DNA of 64,000 bases from Streptomyces sp. BK340 (GCF_007827595.1 NZ_VISR01000031.1:1-64000), one strand, 5' to 3'. Positions 39,390 through 48,356 are shown, numbered from the stretch's first letter. Program-made: numbers and translations. The notes: generated by a model from the letters alone, not told the origin.

Positions 39390-40580
39390 TCAGCGCTCCA
39401 GCACCAGGGCCAGACCCTGGCCCACTCCGATGCACAGCGCCGCCAGTCCCGTGCCGGTGCCCGCGGCGGACAGCTGGTGCGCGACCGCTCCGGTGATGCG
39501 CGCGCCGGACGCGCCCAGCGGGTGGCCGATGGCGATGGCGCCGCCGCGCGGGTTGACCACCGCGGGGTCGAGTTCCGGCAGCGCGGCCAGGCAGGCCAGC
39601 GCCTGTGCCGCGTAGGCCTCGTTCAGCTCGATCGTGTGCAGATCACCGGGGGCGACGGCGGCCTTGGCCAGCACCTTGCGGATGGCGTCGACCGGGCCGA
39701 GTCCGAAGTACTGCGGGTCGATGCCCGTCACCGCCGCCGCCCGCACCCGGGCCAGGGGCTCGCGCCCGATCGCGGCGAGTCCGTCCTCGTCGGCGAGCAG
39801 CAGCGCGGCCGCCCCGTCGTTGAGCGGTGAGGCGTTGCCTGCCGTGATCGTGCCGTCCGCGGTGAAGGCCGGCCTCAGCCGGGCGAGGGCCTCCAGGGAG
39901 GTGTCGTCCCGGATCCCCTCGTCACGGCTCAGGTCCACCCCCTCGACGGGGACCACCTCTCCCGCGTACCGGCCCTCGCGCCAGGCACGGGCGGCGTTGC
40001 GGTGGCTGTCCAGGGCGAACGCGTCCTGTGCCGCGCGGGTGACGGCGTGCTTGGCACCCACCAGCTCCGCGCTCTCGCCGAGCGGGATGGTCCACTCCGC
40101 GGGCATCCGCGGGTTCACCATCCGCCAGCCGAGCGTCGTCGAGTGCAGCTGCTGGTCCTTCGCCGGGAACGCCCGCTCCGGCTTCGGCAGCACCCAGGGC
40201 GCACGGCTCATGGACTCCACACCGCCCGCCACCGCGATGGAGGCGTCGCCGAGCGCGATGGCGCGGGCCGCCTGGATCACCGCCTCCATACCGGATCCGC
40301 ACAGCCGGTTGACCGTGGCGCCGGGCACGGTGACCGGGAGCCCGGCGAGCAGGACGGCCATGCGGGCCACGTCGCGGTTCTCCTCGCCCGCGCCGTTGGC
40401 GTTGCCGAGCAGCACGTCGTCGATGCGCGCGGGGTCCAGGCCGGGGCTGCGGTCGACCAGCGCGCGCAGCACGCCGGCGGCCAGGTCGTCCGGGCGTACT
40501 CCCGCCAACGCGCCGCCGTAGCGGCCGAAGGGGGTACGGACGGCGTCCACGACGTACACGTCACGCGGTTGCTCGATCAT
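39390..40580 (-). CDS. pcaF: 3-oxoadipyl-CoA thiolase
   Basis: This 396-residue thiolase cleaves 3-oxoadipyl-CoA with CoA to succinyl-CoA and acetyl-CoA, the last step of aromatic ring degradation. The acylated Cys is in NRLCGSGMEAV, the His in GHPLGASGAR and the second Cys in ALCIGVGQG. The sequence AVRTPFGRYGGALAGVRPDDLAA matches beta-ketoadipyl-CoA thiolases. Its ATG overlaps the TGA of the CoA-transferase beta gene. A general acetyl-CoA acetyltransferase is the alternative; the operon context decides for PcaF. Confidence 0.9.
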   Translation of the reverse strand: MIEQPRDVYVVDAVRTPFGRYGGALAGVRPDDLAAGVLRALVDRSPGLDPARIDDVLLGNANGAGEENRDVARMAVLLAGLPVTVPGATVNRLCGSGMEAVIQAARAIALGDASIAVAGGVESMSRAPWVLPKPERAFPAKDQQLHSTTLGWRMVNPRMPAEWTIPLGESAELVGAKHAVTRAAQDAFALDSHRNAARAWREGRYAGEVVPVEGVDLSRDEGIRDDTSLEALARLRPAFTADGTITAGNASPLNDGAAALLLADEDGLAAIGREPLARVRAAAVTGIDPQYFGLGPVDAIRKVLAKAAVAPGDLHTIELNEAYAAQALACLAALPELDPAVVNPRGGAIAIGHPLGASGARITGAVAHQLSAAGTGTGLAALCIGVGQGLALVLER

Positions 40581-41230
40581 CGGTTGCTCCCAGCAGGCTT
40601 CTCACGAGGGCTCGTCAGGGGCGTGTGGGCAGCGACCTGACCGGCGGTCACGCCCGGCGCGGTTTCGACGAGTTCGAGCCCGTGGGGGGTCACGTCGAGG
40701 ACGCACAGGTCGGTGATGATCCGGTCCACGCAGCCGCGGCCCGTCAGCGGCAGCGTGCACTCCCGGACGATCTTCGAGTCGCCGCCCTTCGTCAGGTGCT
40801 CCATGAGCACGACGACCCGGCCGGCGCCGTGGACGAGGTCCATCGCACCGCCCATCCCCTTGATCATCTTTCCGGGGACGGCCCAGTTGGCGAGGTCGCC
40901 GCGGACCGAGACCTGGAGCGCGCCCAGAACGGCGGTGTCGATGTGGCCGCCGCGGATCATGCCGAAGGACAGCGAGGAGTCGAAGAAGGACGCTCCCGGC
41001 CGTACGGTCACGGTCTCCTTGCCCGCGTTGATGAGGTCGGCGTCGACCTCGTCGGGCGACGGGTACGGCCCCACACCGAGCAGCCCGTTCTCCGAGTGCA
41101 GGACGACGTCCACGCCCGCCGGCAGGAAGTCGGCCACCAGGGTGGGCAGCCCGATGCCCAGGTTGACGTAGTCGCCGTCCCTCAGTTCGCTCGCGGCGCG
41201 CGCCGCCATCTCGTCCCTGCTCCAGCTCAT
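40577..41230 (-). CDS. pcaJ: 3-oxoadipate CoA-transferase, beta subunit
   Basis: This 217-residue family I CoA-transferase beta chain has NLGIGLPTLVADFL and the catalytic glutamate in HSENGLLG. With the alpha chain it moves CoA from succinyl-CoA to 3-oxoadipate. It overlaps pcaI and pcaF by 4 bp on each side (ATGA), so the three are translated as a unit. Acetoacetate CoA-transferase (ScoB) has the same fold, and the assignment rests on the operon. Confidence 0.9.
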   Translation of the reverse strand: MSWSRDEMAARAASELRDGDYVNLGIGLPTLVADFLPAGVDVVLHSENGLLGVGPYPSPDEVDADLINAGKETVTVRPGASFFDSSLSFGMIRGGHIDTAVLGALQVSVRGDLANWAVPGKMIKGMGGAMDLVHGAGRVVVLMEHLTKGGDSKIVRECTLPLTGRGCVDRIITDLCVLDVTPHGLELVETAPGVTAGQVAAHTPLTSPREKPAGSNR

Positions 41231-41985
41231 CGCTCGCGCACCGTCCTCTTCTCGATTCCCTTGTCGGCCGCCTGCGCGGGGGTCAGCGCCACGACACGCT
41301 GCACGAACACGCCCGGCAGATGGATTTCGTCGGGGCCGAGAACGCCCGGCTCGACCAGCTCCTCCACCTCCGCGACGGTGACGCGCCCGGCCATGGCCGC
41401 CAGCGGATTGAAATTGCGCGCCGCGCGGCGGAAGACGAGGTTGCCGTGGCGGTCCCCGCGCGCCGCCCTGACCAGCGCGTAGTCCGTGGTGATGGCGTGC
41501 TCAAGGATGTGGTCCACGCCGCCGAAGGCCCGCACTTCCCTGGGCGGCGAGGCCACGGCGACCGAACCGTCCGTGGCGTAGCGCCAGGGCAGTCCGCCCT
41601 CGGCGACCTGAGTGCCGACGCCGGCCGTGGTGTAGAAGGCCGGGATCCCCGAGCCACCCGCCCGCAGCCGCTCGGCGAGCGTGCCCTGCGGTGTCAGTTC
41701 GACCTCAAGCTCGCCCGCGAGGTACTGACGGGCGAACTCCTTGTTCTCGCCGATGTACGAGCCGGTCACCCGGGCGATGCGGCCCGCGGCCAGCAGGATG
41801 CCGAGGCCGCGGCCGTCCACGCCGCAGTTGTTCGACACGACCGTCAGACCGCTCGCGCCGCTCTCGTACAGGGCACCGATGAGGACCTCGGGGACGCCGC
41901 TCAGCCCGAAGCCGCCGACGGCGAACGACCGTCCGTCCGTCACGTCCGCCAGGGCCTGCCCGGCCGTGGCCATCACCTTGTCCAT
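41227..41985 (-). CDS. pcaI: 3-oxoadipate CoA-transferase, alpha subunit
   Basis: This 252-residue family I alpha chain has the glycine motif FAVGGFGLSGVPEVLI and GVDGRGLGILLAAGRI. It forms the heteromer with PcaJ. The gene follows the FAD monooxygenase by 12 bp. Substrate could also be acetoacetate, but maleylacetate reductase two genes upstream makes 3-oxoadipate, so PcaI fits best. Confidence 0.9.
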   Translation of the reverse strand: MDKVMATAGQALADVTDGRSFAVGGFGLSGVPEVLIGALYESGASGLTVVSNNCGVDGRGLGILLAAGRIARVTGSYIGENKEFARQYLAGELEVELTPQGTLAERLRAGGSGIPAFYTTAGVGTQVAEGGLPWRYATDGSVAVASPPREVRAFGGVDHILEHAITTDYALVRAARGDRHGNLVFRRAARNFNPLAAMAGRVTVAEVEELVEPGVLGPDEIHLPGVFVQRVVALTPAQAADKGIEKRTVRER

Positions 41986-41997
41986 CCTGCTTCTCTC

Positions 41998-43770
41998 CTA
42001 CCGGGCCAGCACCCGGCGCAGTGCGCCGAGCAGCTCGTTCTGGGCCGACTGCGCGCTTTCGGGGGCGGTGGCGCGGCGCCAGGCGACATGGCCGTCCGGG
42101 CGCACCAGCAGCACGCCGTCCTCGGCTATCTCGCTGACCCGGCTCCACTCGCCGTACGCGTCACGGGAGTCGTCGTCCCCGATGCGCACCACCCGCAGCG
42201 GTACGCCGAGTTCTGCCCGGCACGCCGTCGCCGCCACGTCCCAGACACCGCCCGACAGGCCGGTCAGCACGGTGAAGGTGCCGTCGCCGACGACGTCCAG
42301 CGTGGAGAGACGCTCGCCCTGGGCGTCGACGAGCCATGCGTGCGGCAGTTTCGCGCCGGGCCGTGTGGTCGGTTCGGCCACCAACTCCCGGTCCTGTTCC
42401 CAGACTTCGGCAGGGGAGTCGTCGGGAAGCACCGCGGCGGAGACGTAGCGCTGGTTCATCTCGACGCCGTGCGCGTTGAACTCGTAGTTCTTGAGCTGGA
42501 TCGCCTCTTCGAGCCGGCGCCGCTTCTTGGCACCCTCGGGGGTCGGCGCGTCCAGCGCCGCGAGCCCGTCGGCGATGGCCGCCTCGTCACTGCCGCCGCC
42601 GATGCCGAGCACGTCGAAGATCGGGCCGAACTGGTCCCGGCTGAGGTTGGCCCGCTCGACGATCTGCCGCCCGACCGGGGCCCGTTCGGCGGAGTAGCTG
42701 TCGAGCAGTTCGGGGCCGGCCTCGCCACGGATCACCATGGCGAGCTTCCAGGCCAGGTTGTAGGAGTCCTGTACGGAGGTGTTGGAGCCGAGTCCGTTGG
42801 ACGGCGGGTGACGGTGCACCGCGTCGCCCGCGCAGAAGACCCTCCCGGACGAATACTCCGAGGCGTGGCTGTGGTTGACGGTCCACAGCGAGGTCGACGT
42901 GATCTCCACCGCCAGTCCGGGGTCGCCGATGAGGTCGCGCACGATCTGCCGGGCCGCCTCCTCGTCCACCTGCGGCGGCGGCTGCTCGATGTCGTACCCC
43001 CACACCAGCAGCCACTCGTTCCACGGGCGGACCATGCGCACCAGGCCCATGCCGATGCCGCCGGTCTCGGCGCCGGGCCGCAGCACCCAGTACAGGACGC
43101 TCGGCCGGTGGGCGCAGTACCGGGAGAGGTCGGCCTTGAAGACGATGTTCATGCTGCCGGCCTTGGCCATGCGGCCGTCGAAGGGGAGGCCGAGCTGTTC
43201 CGCGACCGCGCTGCGCCCGCCGTCCGCGCCGATCAGGTAGCGGGCCCGTACGGTGAACTCGTCGCCGCGGACGCGGTCGCGCAGCAGCGCGGTGACGCCG
43301 TTCCCGTCCTGGGTGAAGCTCAGGAACTCGGTGTCGAAGCGCACCTTGGCACCGCGGGCCGCCGCGTTGTTCACCAGGATGGGCTCCAGGTAGGTCTGCG
43401 GCAGGTCGATCATCTCGCAGGGGCTCTTCGCCGCGTACTCGCCGTACTTCGCCGGCCCCGTGCCCCAGCTGCGGATACGGCCGATCTCCTGTCCGGTCAG
43501 CGCGGTGCACAGCACCGTGTCGCCCATGAGGTGGGACGGGCTGCCGACGGACAGCGCCTCGGACTCCACTCCGAGGTCGCGCAGGACCTCCATGGTGCGC
43601 TGGTTGGTGATGTGGGCCCGGGGCGTGTTGGCCAGCCAGCCGTACTTCGTCACCAGCAGGGTGCGGATGCCGTAGGTGGCCAGCAGCAGGGCGGCGGAAC
43701 CCCCGGCGGGGCCGCTGCCGACGACGAGGACGTCGGTGTCGTACGTGTCGTGTGCATCGGTGGTGGTCAT
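41998..43770 (-). CDS. FAD-dependent phenol/resorcinol-type hydroxylase (PheA/TfdB family)
   Basis: This 590-residue class A flavoprotein monooxygenase has the FAD loop VLVVGSGPAGGSAALLLATYG, the DG motif region GADGGRSAVAEQLG and the second FAD motif GRVFCAGDAVHRHPPSNGLG. The C terminus has the thioredoxin-like domain of phenol hydroxylases. Ring hydroxylation with NAD(P)H and O2 would give hydroxyquinol (1,2,4-trihydroxybenzene), the substrate of the dioxygenase encoded just upstream; resorcinol, a resorcylate or a chlorophenol could be the input. ATG 43770 is preferred because GAGGAG stands nine bases upstream; ATG 43791 overlaps the previous stop (ATGA) and adds seven residues. No separate flavin reductase is present, as expected for this class. 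Confidence 0.88.
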   Translation of the reverse strand: MTTTDAHDTYDTDVLVVGSGPAGGSAALLLATYGIRTLLVTKYGWLANTPRAHITNQRTMEVLRDLGVESEALSVGSPSHLMGDTVLCTALTGQEIGRIRSWGTGPAKYGEYAAKSPCEMIDLPQTYLEPILVNNAAARGAKVRFDTEFLSFTQDGNGVTALLRDRVRGDEFTVRARYLIGADGGRSAVAEQLGLPFDGRMAKAGSMNIVFKADLSRYCAHRPSVLYWVLRPGAETGGIGMGLVRMVRPWNEWLLVWGYDIEQPPPQVDEEAARQIVRDLIGDPGLAVEITSTSLWTVNHSHASEYSSGRVFCAGDAVHRHPPSNGLGSNTSVQDSYNLAWKLAMVIRGEAGPELLDSYSAERAPVGRQIVERANLSRDQFGPIFDVLGIGGGSDEAAIADGLAALDAPTPEGAKKRRRLEEAIQLKNYEFNAHGVEMNQRYVSAAVLPDDSPAEVWEQDRELVAEPTTRPGAKLPHAWLVDAQGERLSTLDVVGDGTFTVLTGLSGGVWDVAATACRAELGVPLRVVRIGDDDSRDAYGEWSRVSEIAEDGVLLVRPDGHVAWRRATAPESAQSAQNELLGALRRVLAR

Positions 43771-43787
43771 GGGTGGGCGCTCCTCGG

Positions 43788-45716
43788 TCATCCGGCCAGG
43801 GGGGCGAGGCGGAAGGTGTATGAGAGCCGGCGCCACTCGCCGTCGACCCGGCGGCCGTCGGGAGTGGGGCCGGCCTGCGGCGCGAAGTCGACGACGAGCT
43901 CGTCCTTCACGCCGAAGACCGTGTCGCTGTCCAGGTAGGCGCCGCCTGACACGAACAGCTGGGTGACGAGCCGGCGGTGGCCCGGCGCGTCGAACATGAA
44001 GTGGAGGTGCGGCGCCCGGAAGGGATGGCGCCCGACCGCCGCGAGCATCTGCCCCACCGGCCCGTCCTCCGGGATCGGGTACTCCGAGGGCAGGATCGAC
44101 CAGAACGTGATCCGTCCCTCGGCGTCGGTGCGCAGCCTGCCACGCAGGACCGGACCCTCCAGGTCCGGGAGCTGGACGTCGTAGAAGCCGTCCTCGTTGG
44201 ACTGCCACACGTCCACGACCGCGTCCCCGACCGGTTCGCCGTCGGTGTCCGTGACCCGCACGTCCACCCAGAGCGGGGTGCCGGGCAGCCCTCCGGAGAT
44301 GTCGCCGCCGTGCGGGGTGTCGGGCGGTCCCTCCACGTAGAAGGGACCGAGCACGGCGGACGGAGTGGTCAGGGGAGTACGGGAGTTGGTGAGCAGATCC
44401 ACGGCACTGGAGACACCGAGCGTGTCCGACAGCAGTACGAACTCCTGGCGGGTCAGGCTGCAGCTCTCGCCGGTGCGGGTGAGGAAGTCGATGGCGTACT
44501 GCCATTCCGCCTCGGTGACGTCGTTGGCGGCGAGGAAGGTGTGCAGCTGCCGGACCAGGTCGCTCAGCAGGGTGCGGACGCGCGGGTCGGGCGCCTGCGC
44601 GAAGCTGGCCACGACCTGTCCGGTGAGCCGGGACAGCTTGGCCTCGGTGGTGGCGGGACCCTCGGGGCGGCGCCCGTGCCAGGCACCGGCCAGCAGGTCG
44701 GCGATGCCCTCGGTGGTCAGCTCGCGCGGGTTCGGGTACGGCGTCGAAGTGGCCAGCTCGGCCGCGTGGGCCAGGCCCGCCTCCGGCATGCCGAGGTCAC
44801 GCAGCGAGGTGGGGCCGCCCAGGGCGGCGACCAGGTCGTACACACCGCTGGGGGCGTCGGGCACACCCAGTGCGGCGGCGATGCGGCGCATCACGTCGGG
44901 CACCGCGGGCGCGTTGTAGGCCATGGCGTGCGGCAGTACGACGGTGTGCGTCTCGGCGTGCGGCAGATCGAAGCTGCCGCCCAGGGTGTGGCACAGCTTG
45001 TGGTGCAGGCCCATACCCACCGTGGCGAGGCAGGTCCCCGCGAGCCAGGCGGCGCGCAGCAGGTCGGCGCGCGCCTCCAGGTCGGACGGGTCGGCGGCGA
45101 GGCGGGGCAGCGCCCGGGCGATGCGCGAGATCGCGTCGAGGGCCTGCTGGTCGGTGACCGGGTTCGCCTCAACGGAGTACAGGGCCTCGACGGCGTGGGC
45201 GAGCGCGTTGACGCCGCTCGTGACCGTCAGGGACAGCGGCAGGGTGAGGGTGAAGTCGACGTCGTAGACGACGGTCTCGGGCAGGATCTCCGGAGAGGAC
45301 CGGGTGACCTTGCGTCCGTCCCGGGTCTCGCCGAGGACGGGCGTCACCTCGGAGCCGGCGTACGTCGTCGGCAGGATCACCTGCGGCAGTCCCGTGCGCA
45401 GGGCCAGGGCCTTCGACAGACCCGTCGTCGAACCGCCCCCGACGGCGACGATGCCGTCCACGGCCGACTCCTTCAGCAGGTCGAGGGCCTGTTCGGTCAC
45501 CTCCACCGGGGTGTGCATGGCCGCGCCGTCGAACTCCGCCGCCAGGAGGCCGCCGAGCGCCTGGCGAACCCGTGCCGAGGCGGCCGCGAGGGGCCCGCTC
45601 GACAGCAGCAGCACCCGCGAGCAGCCGAGCCGCCCGACCTCGTCGGCGAGGCTGCCGACCGTGCCGGCACCGAAGACCACCCGCGAGGGGTGAGATGTGT
45701 AGACGAACGTCCGCAT
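43788..45716 (-). CDS. Fusion of maleylacetate reductase and hydroxyquinol 1,2-dioxygenase
   Basis: This 642-residue two-enzyme fusion has its domains in reverse metabolic order. Residues 1-350 are an iron-type alcohol dehydrogenase of the maleylacetate reductase group: VGGGSTTGLSKALAL (NADH loop), LPTTYAGSEVTP and the metal histidines in GLHHKLCHTLGGSFDLPHAE. Residues 355-642 are an intradiol dioxygenase with the N-terminal dimer helix region, ferric ligands Tyr in GFYDVQLPD and PSEYPIPED, and the His pair in RAPHLHFMF. Together they open hydroxyquinol to maleylacetate and reduce it to 3-oxoadipate. The dioxygenase part begins near VVASFAQAPDPRVRTLLSDL with no stop or long linker. It is the first gene of the operon. 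Such fusions occur in some actinobacteria but usually these are two genes. Confidence 0.93.
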   Translation of the reverse strand: MRTFVYTSHPSRVVFGAGTVGSLADEVGRLGCSRVLLLSSGPLAAASARVRQALGGLLAAEFDGAAMHTPVEVTEQALDLLKESAVDGIVAVGGGSTTGLSKALALRTGLPQVILPTTYAGSEVTPVLGETRDGRKVTRSSPEILPETVVYDVDFTLTLPLSLTVTSGVNALAHAVEALYSVEANPVTDQQALDAISRIARALPRLAADPSDLEARADLLRAAWLAGTCLATVGMGLHHKLCHTLGGSFDLPHAETHTVVLPHAMAYNAPAVPDVMRRIAAALGVPDAPSGVYDLVAALGGPTSLRDLGMPEAGLAHAAELATSTPYPNPRELTTEGIADLLAGAWHGRRPEGPATTEAKLSRLTGQVVASFAQAPDPRVRTLLSDLVRQLHTFLAANDVTEAEWQYAIDFLTRTGESCSLTRQEFVLLSDTLGVSSAVDLLTNSRTPLTTPSAVLGPFYVEGPPDTPHGGDISGGLPGTPLWVDVRVTDTDGEPVGDAVVDVWQSNEDGFYDVQLPDLEGPVLRGRLRTDAEGRITFWSILPSEYPIPEDGPVGQMLAAVGRHPFRAPHLHFMFDAPGHRRLVTQLFVSGGAYLDSDTVFGVKDELVVDFAPQAGPTPDGRRVDGEWRRLSYTFRLAPLAG

Positions 45717-45881
45717 GGAACTCTGCCTCCGCGTGTCATCCGGTCGAATCGGTCTCTTGAGTCACCGAGTATGCGAATGACATCCGCGTGAATTCCTGCA
45801 CGATCCGCGCGCCCCACTGCATGAAACACGCGTCTGTGCGATGCGGCGACGGCCGTCACACAACGGGCCGGCGTGCCGCTG
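45717..45881. promoter_or_regulatory. Promoter region of the hydroxyquinol operon
   Basis: This 165-bp spacer upstream of the fusion gene is less GC-rich than its neighbours (GAGTATGCGAATGACAT at 45767-45783). No clear operator palindrome was found. The next ~530 bp up to the mycothiol dehydrogenase hold only a broken MarR-like remnant and the formaldehyde-operon promoter. Confidence 0.4.
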
Positions 45882-46200
45882 TCACTTCCCGGGAGCGTCG
45901 TCGGCGTCGCGCAGCGCGCTCATGGCACGGGCGAGCCGGCTCAGCCCGTCGCGCCCGAGGGGGGTGAGGACCCGGGCACGCAGGAACCGCGTCACCACCT
46001 GGGAGACGGCTCGGGCCGTGGCCTCGCCCCGGTCGGTCGGTTCGAGGCAGACGAGGCGTCGGTCGTCCTCGGCGGACCCCGCCGCCGCTGCACGGCACGC
46101 GCGGTTCGGCAAGCTTCCCGAGCGCATCCGCCTCGATGGCATGACCGAGGAGGCGGAAGCCGGCCCGAGTGGCGGGGTGGCGGCCGCGTACGACATCGAG
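45882..46200 (-). pseudogene. Remnant of a MarR-family regulator
   Basis: The minus-strand frame ending at 45882 has the typical MarR wing and dimer helix (SAEDDRRLVCLEPTDRGEAT then AVSQVVTRFLRARVLTPLGR). The expected upstream part, HAIEADALGKLAEPRV, lies in another frame near 46110-46160, and the recognition helix between them is missing. No frame gives a full protein. It was probably the regulator of the adjacent hydroxyquinol operon, since lost by deletion and frameshift. A short functional protein is the less likely alternative. Confidence 0.5.
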
Positions 46201-46344
46201 AGTTCGTGGAAGTACTCGTGTCTGGCTCTGGACCTGGGGCTGCAGGAGCCGCGGGAAAGACCTGTCGTGACGGTCGGCCGCGCGGCCACGCGATTCCTCC
46301 GCCCGACGGATTCTTGACCGCTGCTTCGGCCTCCGCGATGCTGT

Positions 46345-46361
46345 GTTGCGAAACACGAGAT
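46345..46361. promoter_or_regulatory. Betaine-box-like site at the mycothiol dehydrogenase promoter
   Basis: GTTGCG-AAACA-CGAGAT has a perfect left half and 9 of 12 arm matches overall. A promoter-like TTGACC (46314-46319), 17-bp spacer and GATGCT (46337-46342) ends just before it, so a bound repressor would block initiation. The gene starts at 46412. Confidence 0.5.
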
Positions 46362-46411
46362 GCGTACCGCATTAGGCAACGTCTCGTCCCTCTGTCAGTC
46401 GAGGAGTGGCC

Positions 46412-47497
46412 ATGTCTCAGCAGGTCCGAGCGGTCGTCGCGCGGAGCAAGGGCGCCCCTGTCAGTCTGGAAACGATCGTCGTGCCCGACCCCGGCCCGGG
46501 TGAGGCAGTGGTCAAGATCGAGGCCTGCGGCGTCTGCCACACCGATCTGCACTACCGCGAGGGCGGCATCAGCGACGAGTTCCCGTTCCTGCTGGGGCAC
46601 GAGGCGGCGGGAGTGGTCGAGGCCGTCGGCGAGGGGGTCACCGACGTGGCACCCGGTGACTTCGTGATCCTGAACTGGCGTGCGGTGTGCGGCACTTGCC
46701 GGGCCTGTCTGCGCGGGCGGCCCTGGTACTGCTTCAGCACGCACAACGCGAAGCAGAGGATGACCCTGACGGACGGCACGGAGCTGTCGCCCGCGCTGGG
46801 GATCGGTGCCTTCGCCGAGAAGACCCTCGTGGCGGCCGGGCAGTGCACCAAAGTGGACCGGGCCGCGTCGGCGGCCGCCGCCGGACTGCTGGGCTGCGGG
46901 GTGATGGCGGGCATCGGTGCCGCCATCAACACCGGCAACGTCGGTCGCGGCGACACCGTGGCGGTCATCGGCTGCGGCGGCGTGGGGGACGCGGCGATCG
47001 TCGGGGCGAAGCTCGCGGGCGCGGCGAAGGTCATCGCCGTGGACATCGACGACCGCAAGCTGGCCACGGCCGCGAAGCTGGGCGCGACCCACACCGTCAA
47101 CTCCAGGCAGACCGACGCGGTCGACGCGGTGCGCGAGCTGACCGGGGGCTTCGGCGCCGACGTCGTCATCGAGGCGGTGGGGCGTCCGGAGACCTACCGG
47201 CAGGCCTTCTACGCCCGCGATCTCGCCGGGACCGTGGTGCTGGTCGGTGTGCCGACCCCGGAGATGAAGCTGGAGCTGCCGCTGCTGGACGTCTTCGGCC
47301 GGGGCGGGGCGCTGAAGTCGTCGTGGTACGGGGACTGCCTGCCCTCCCGCGACTTCCCGATGCTCATCGACCTCTATCTGCAGGGCCGCCTCGACCTGGA
47401 CGCCTTCGTCACCGAGATCATCGCCCTCGACGAGGTCGAGAAGGCCTTCGAGCGCATGCACCACGGCGACGTCCTGCGCTCGGTGGTGGTCCTGTGA
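46412..47497 (+). CDS. mscR: S-(hydroxymethyl)mycothiol dehydrogenase
   Basis: This 361-residue zinc alcohol dehydrogenase of the MscR/NAD-mycothiol-dependent formaldehyde dehydrogenase group. It has catalytic zinc Cys in ACGVCHTDLH, GHEAAGVVE, a structural zinc site with Cys residues in AVCGTCRACLRGRPWYC, and the NAD loop VIGCGGVGDAAIVG. It oxidises the spontaneous formaldehyde-mycothiol adduct to S-formylmycothiol. ATG 46412 follows GAGGAG at five bases; GTG 46406 is part of that ribosome site. It overlaps the metallo-beta-lactamase gene by GTGA. Each turn of the downstream betaine pathway releases formaldehyde, which explains its place here. Confidence 0.93.
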   Translation: MSQQVRAVVARSKGAPVSLETIVVPDPGPGEAVVKIEACGVCHTDLHYREGGISDEFPFLLGHEAAGVVEAVGEGVTDVAPGDFVILNWRAVCGTCRACLRGRPWYCFSTHNAKQRMTLTDGTELSPALGIGAFAEKTLVAAGQCTKVDRAASAAAAGLLGCGVMAGIGAAINTGNVGRGDTVAVIGCGGVGDAAIVGAKLAGAAKVIAVDIDDRKLATAAKLGATHTVNSRQTDAVDAVRELTGGFGADVVIEAVGRPETYRQAFYARDLAGTVVLVGVPTPEMKLELPLLDVFGRGGALKSSWYGDCLPSRDFPMLIDLYLQGRLDLDAFVTEIIALDEVEKAFERMHHGDVLRSVVVL

Positions 47498-48129
47498 CGA
47501 CCGGCGCCCGCATCGAACACCTCGTCACCTCGGGGACGTTCTCGCTGGACGGCGGCACCTGGGACGTCGACAACAACGTCTGGATCGTGGGGGACGACGA
47601 CGAGGCACTCGTCATCGACGCCGCCCATGACGCCGACGCGATCGTCCGGGCACTCGGCGGACGCACCCTGCGGGCGATCGTGTGCACCCATGCCCACGAC
47701 GACCACATCGACGCCGCGCCCGAACTCGCCGACCGGACCGGCGCCCCGATCCTGCTGCACGCCGACGATCTGCCGCTCTGGAAACAGACCCATCCCGACC
47801 GGCTGCCCGACGGCGAACTGACCGACGGGCAGCGGCTCCCGGTCGCGGACACCGAGCTGACCGTGCTGCACACCCCGGGCCATGCCCCGGGAGCCGTCTG
47901 TCTGTACGCCCCGGGGCTCTGCGCGCTCTTCAGCGGCGACACCCTGTTCGCCGGCGGGCCGGGGGCGACGGGACGGTCCTACAGCGACTTCCCCACCATC
48001 ATCAGCTCGATCGGGGACCGGCTCCTCGGTCTGCCGGAGGGCACCGTCGTGCACACCGGCCACGGGGAGACCACCACGGTCGGTGCCGAGGCGCCGCATC
48101 TCCAGGAGTGGATCGACCGCGGCTTCTGA
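47494..48129 (+). CDS. Metallo-beta-lactamase-fold hydrolase paired with the mycothiol dehydrogenase
   Basis: This 211-residue protein has the metal motif CTHAHDDHID (HxHxDH) and further ligands in HTPGHAPG, SGDTLFAGG and HTGHGETT. It resembles glyoxalase II-type thioesterases. By context it may hydrolyse S-formylmycothiol to formate and mycothiol, which is inference. GTG 47494 overlaps the mscR stop (GTGA). A strong terminator hairpin follows at 48147-48195. Confidence 0.9.
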   Translation: MTTGARIEHLVTSGTFSLDGGTWDVDNNVWIVGDDDEALVIDAAHDADAIVRALGGRTLRAIVCTHAHDDHIDAAPELADRTGAPILLHADDLPLWKQTHPDRLPDGELTDGQRLPVADTELTVLHTPGHAPGAVCLYAPGLCALFSGDTLFAGGPGATGRSYSDFPTIISSIGDRLLGLPEGTVVHTGHGETTTVGAEAPHLQEWIDRGF

Positions 48130-48146
48130 CCGCGTCGGCGCGGAAG

Positions 48147-48195
48147 CGGCCCTGACCCGGTGACGGACCTCGTGGACGGCACCGGGTCAGGGCCG
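48147..48195 (+). terminator. Hairpin after the formaldehyde-detoxification pair
   Basis: Perfect 15-bp arms CGGCCCTGACCCGGT/ACCGGGTCAGGGCCG surround a 19-nt loop, starting 18 bp after the stop codon at 48129. Confidence 0.8.
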
Positions 48196-48339
48196 TCGTC
48201 GCACCGGACGAGGCCGTGTCCCCCTTGTTCACCTGCGCTTTCGAGGTCGCTTCGGCATGCCCCGAAGACCGTCGCCCGACCGCGCACAACCCGGCCTGTG
48301 GACGCCTTGACAACGCTTCAGAACGGCCCTCAGACTGGT

Positions 48340-48356
48340 GTTGCGTCAATCGCAAT
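48340..48356. promoter_or_regulatory. Betaine-box-like site upstream of the Rieske ferredoxin gene
   Basis: GTTGCG-TCAAT-CGCAAT matches the palindrome GTTGCG-N5-CGCAAC at 11 of 12 arm positions. A TTGACA hexamer lies at 48307-48312 with CAGACT at 48331-48336, so the site would sit at the start of transcription, 28 bp before the ATG. Confidence 0.65.
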
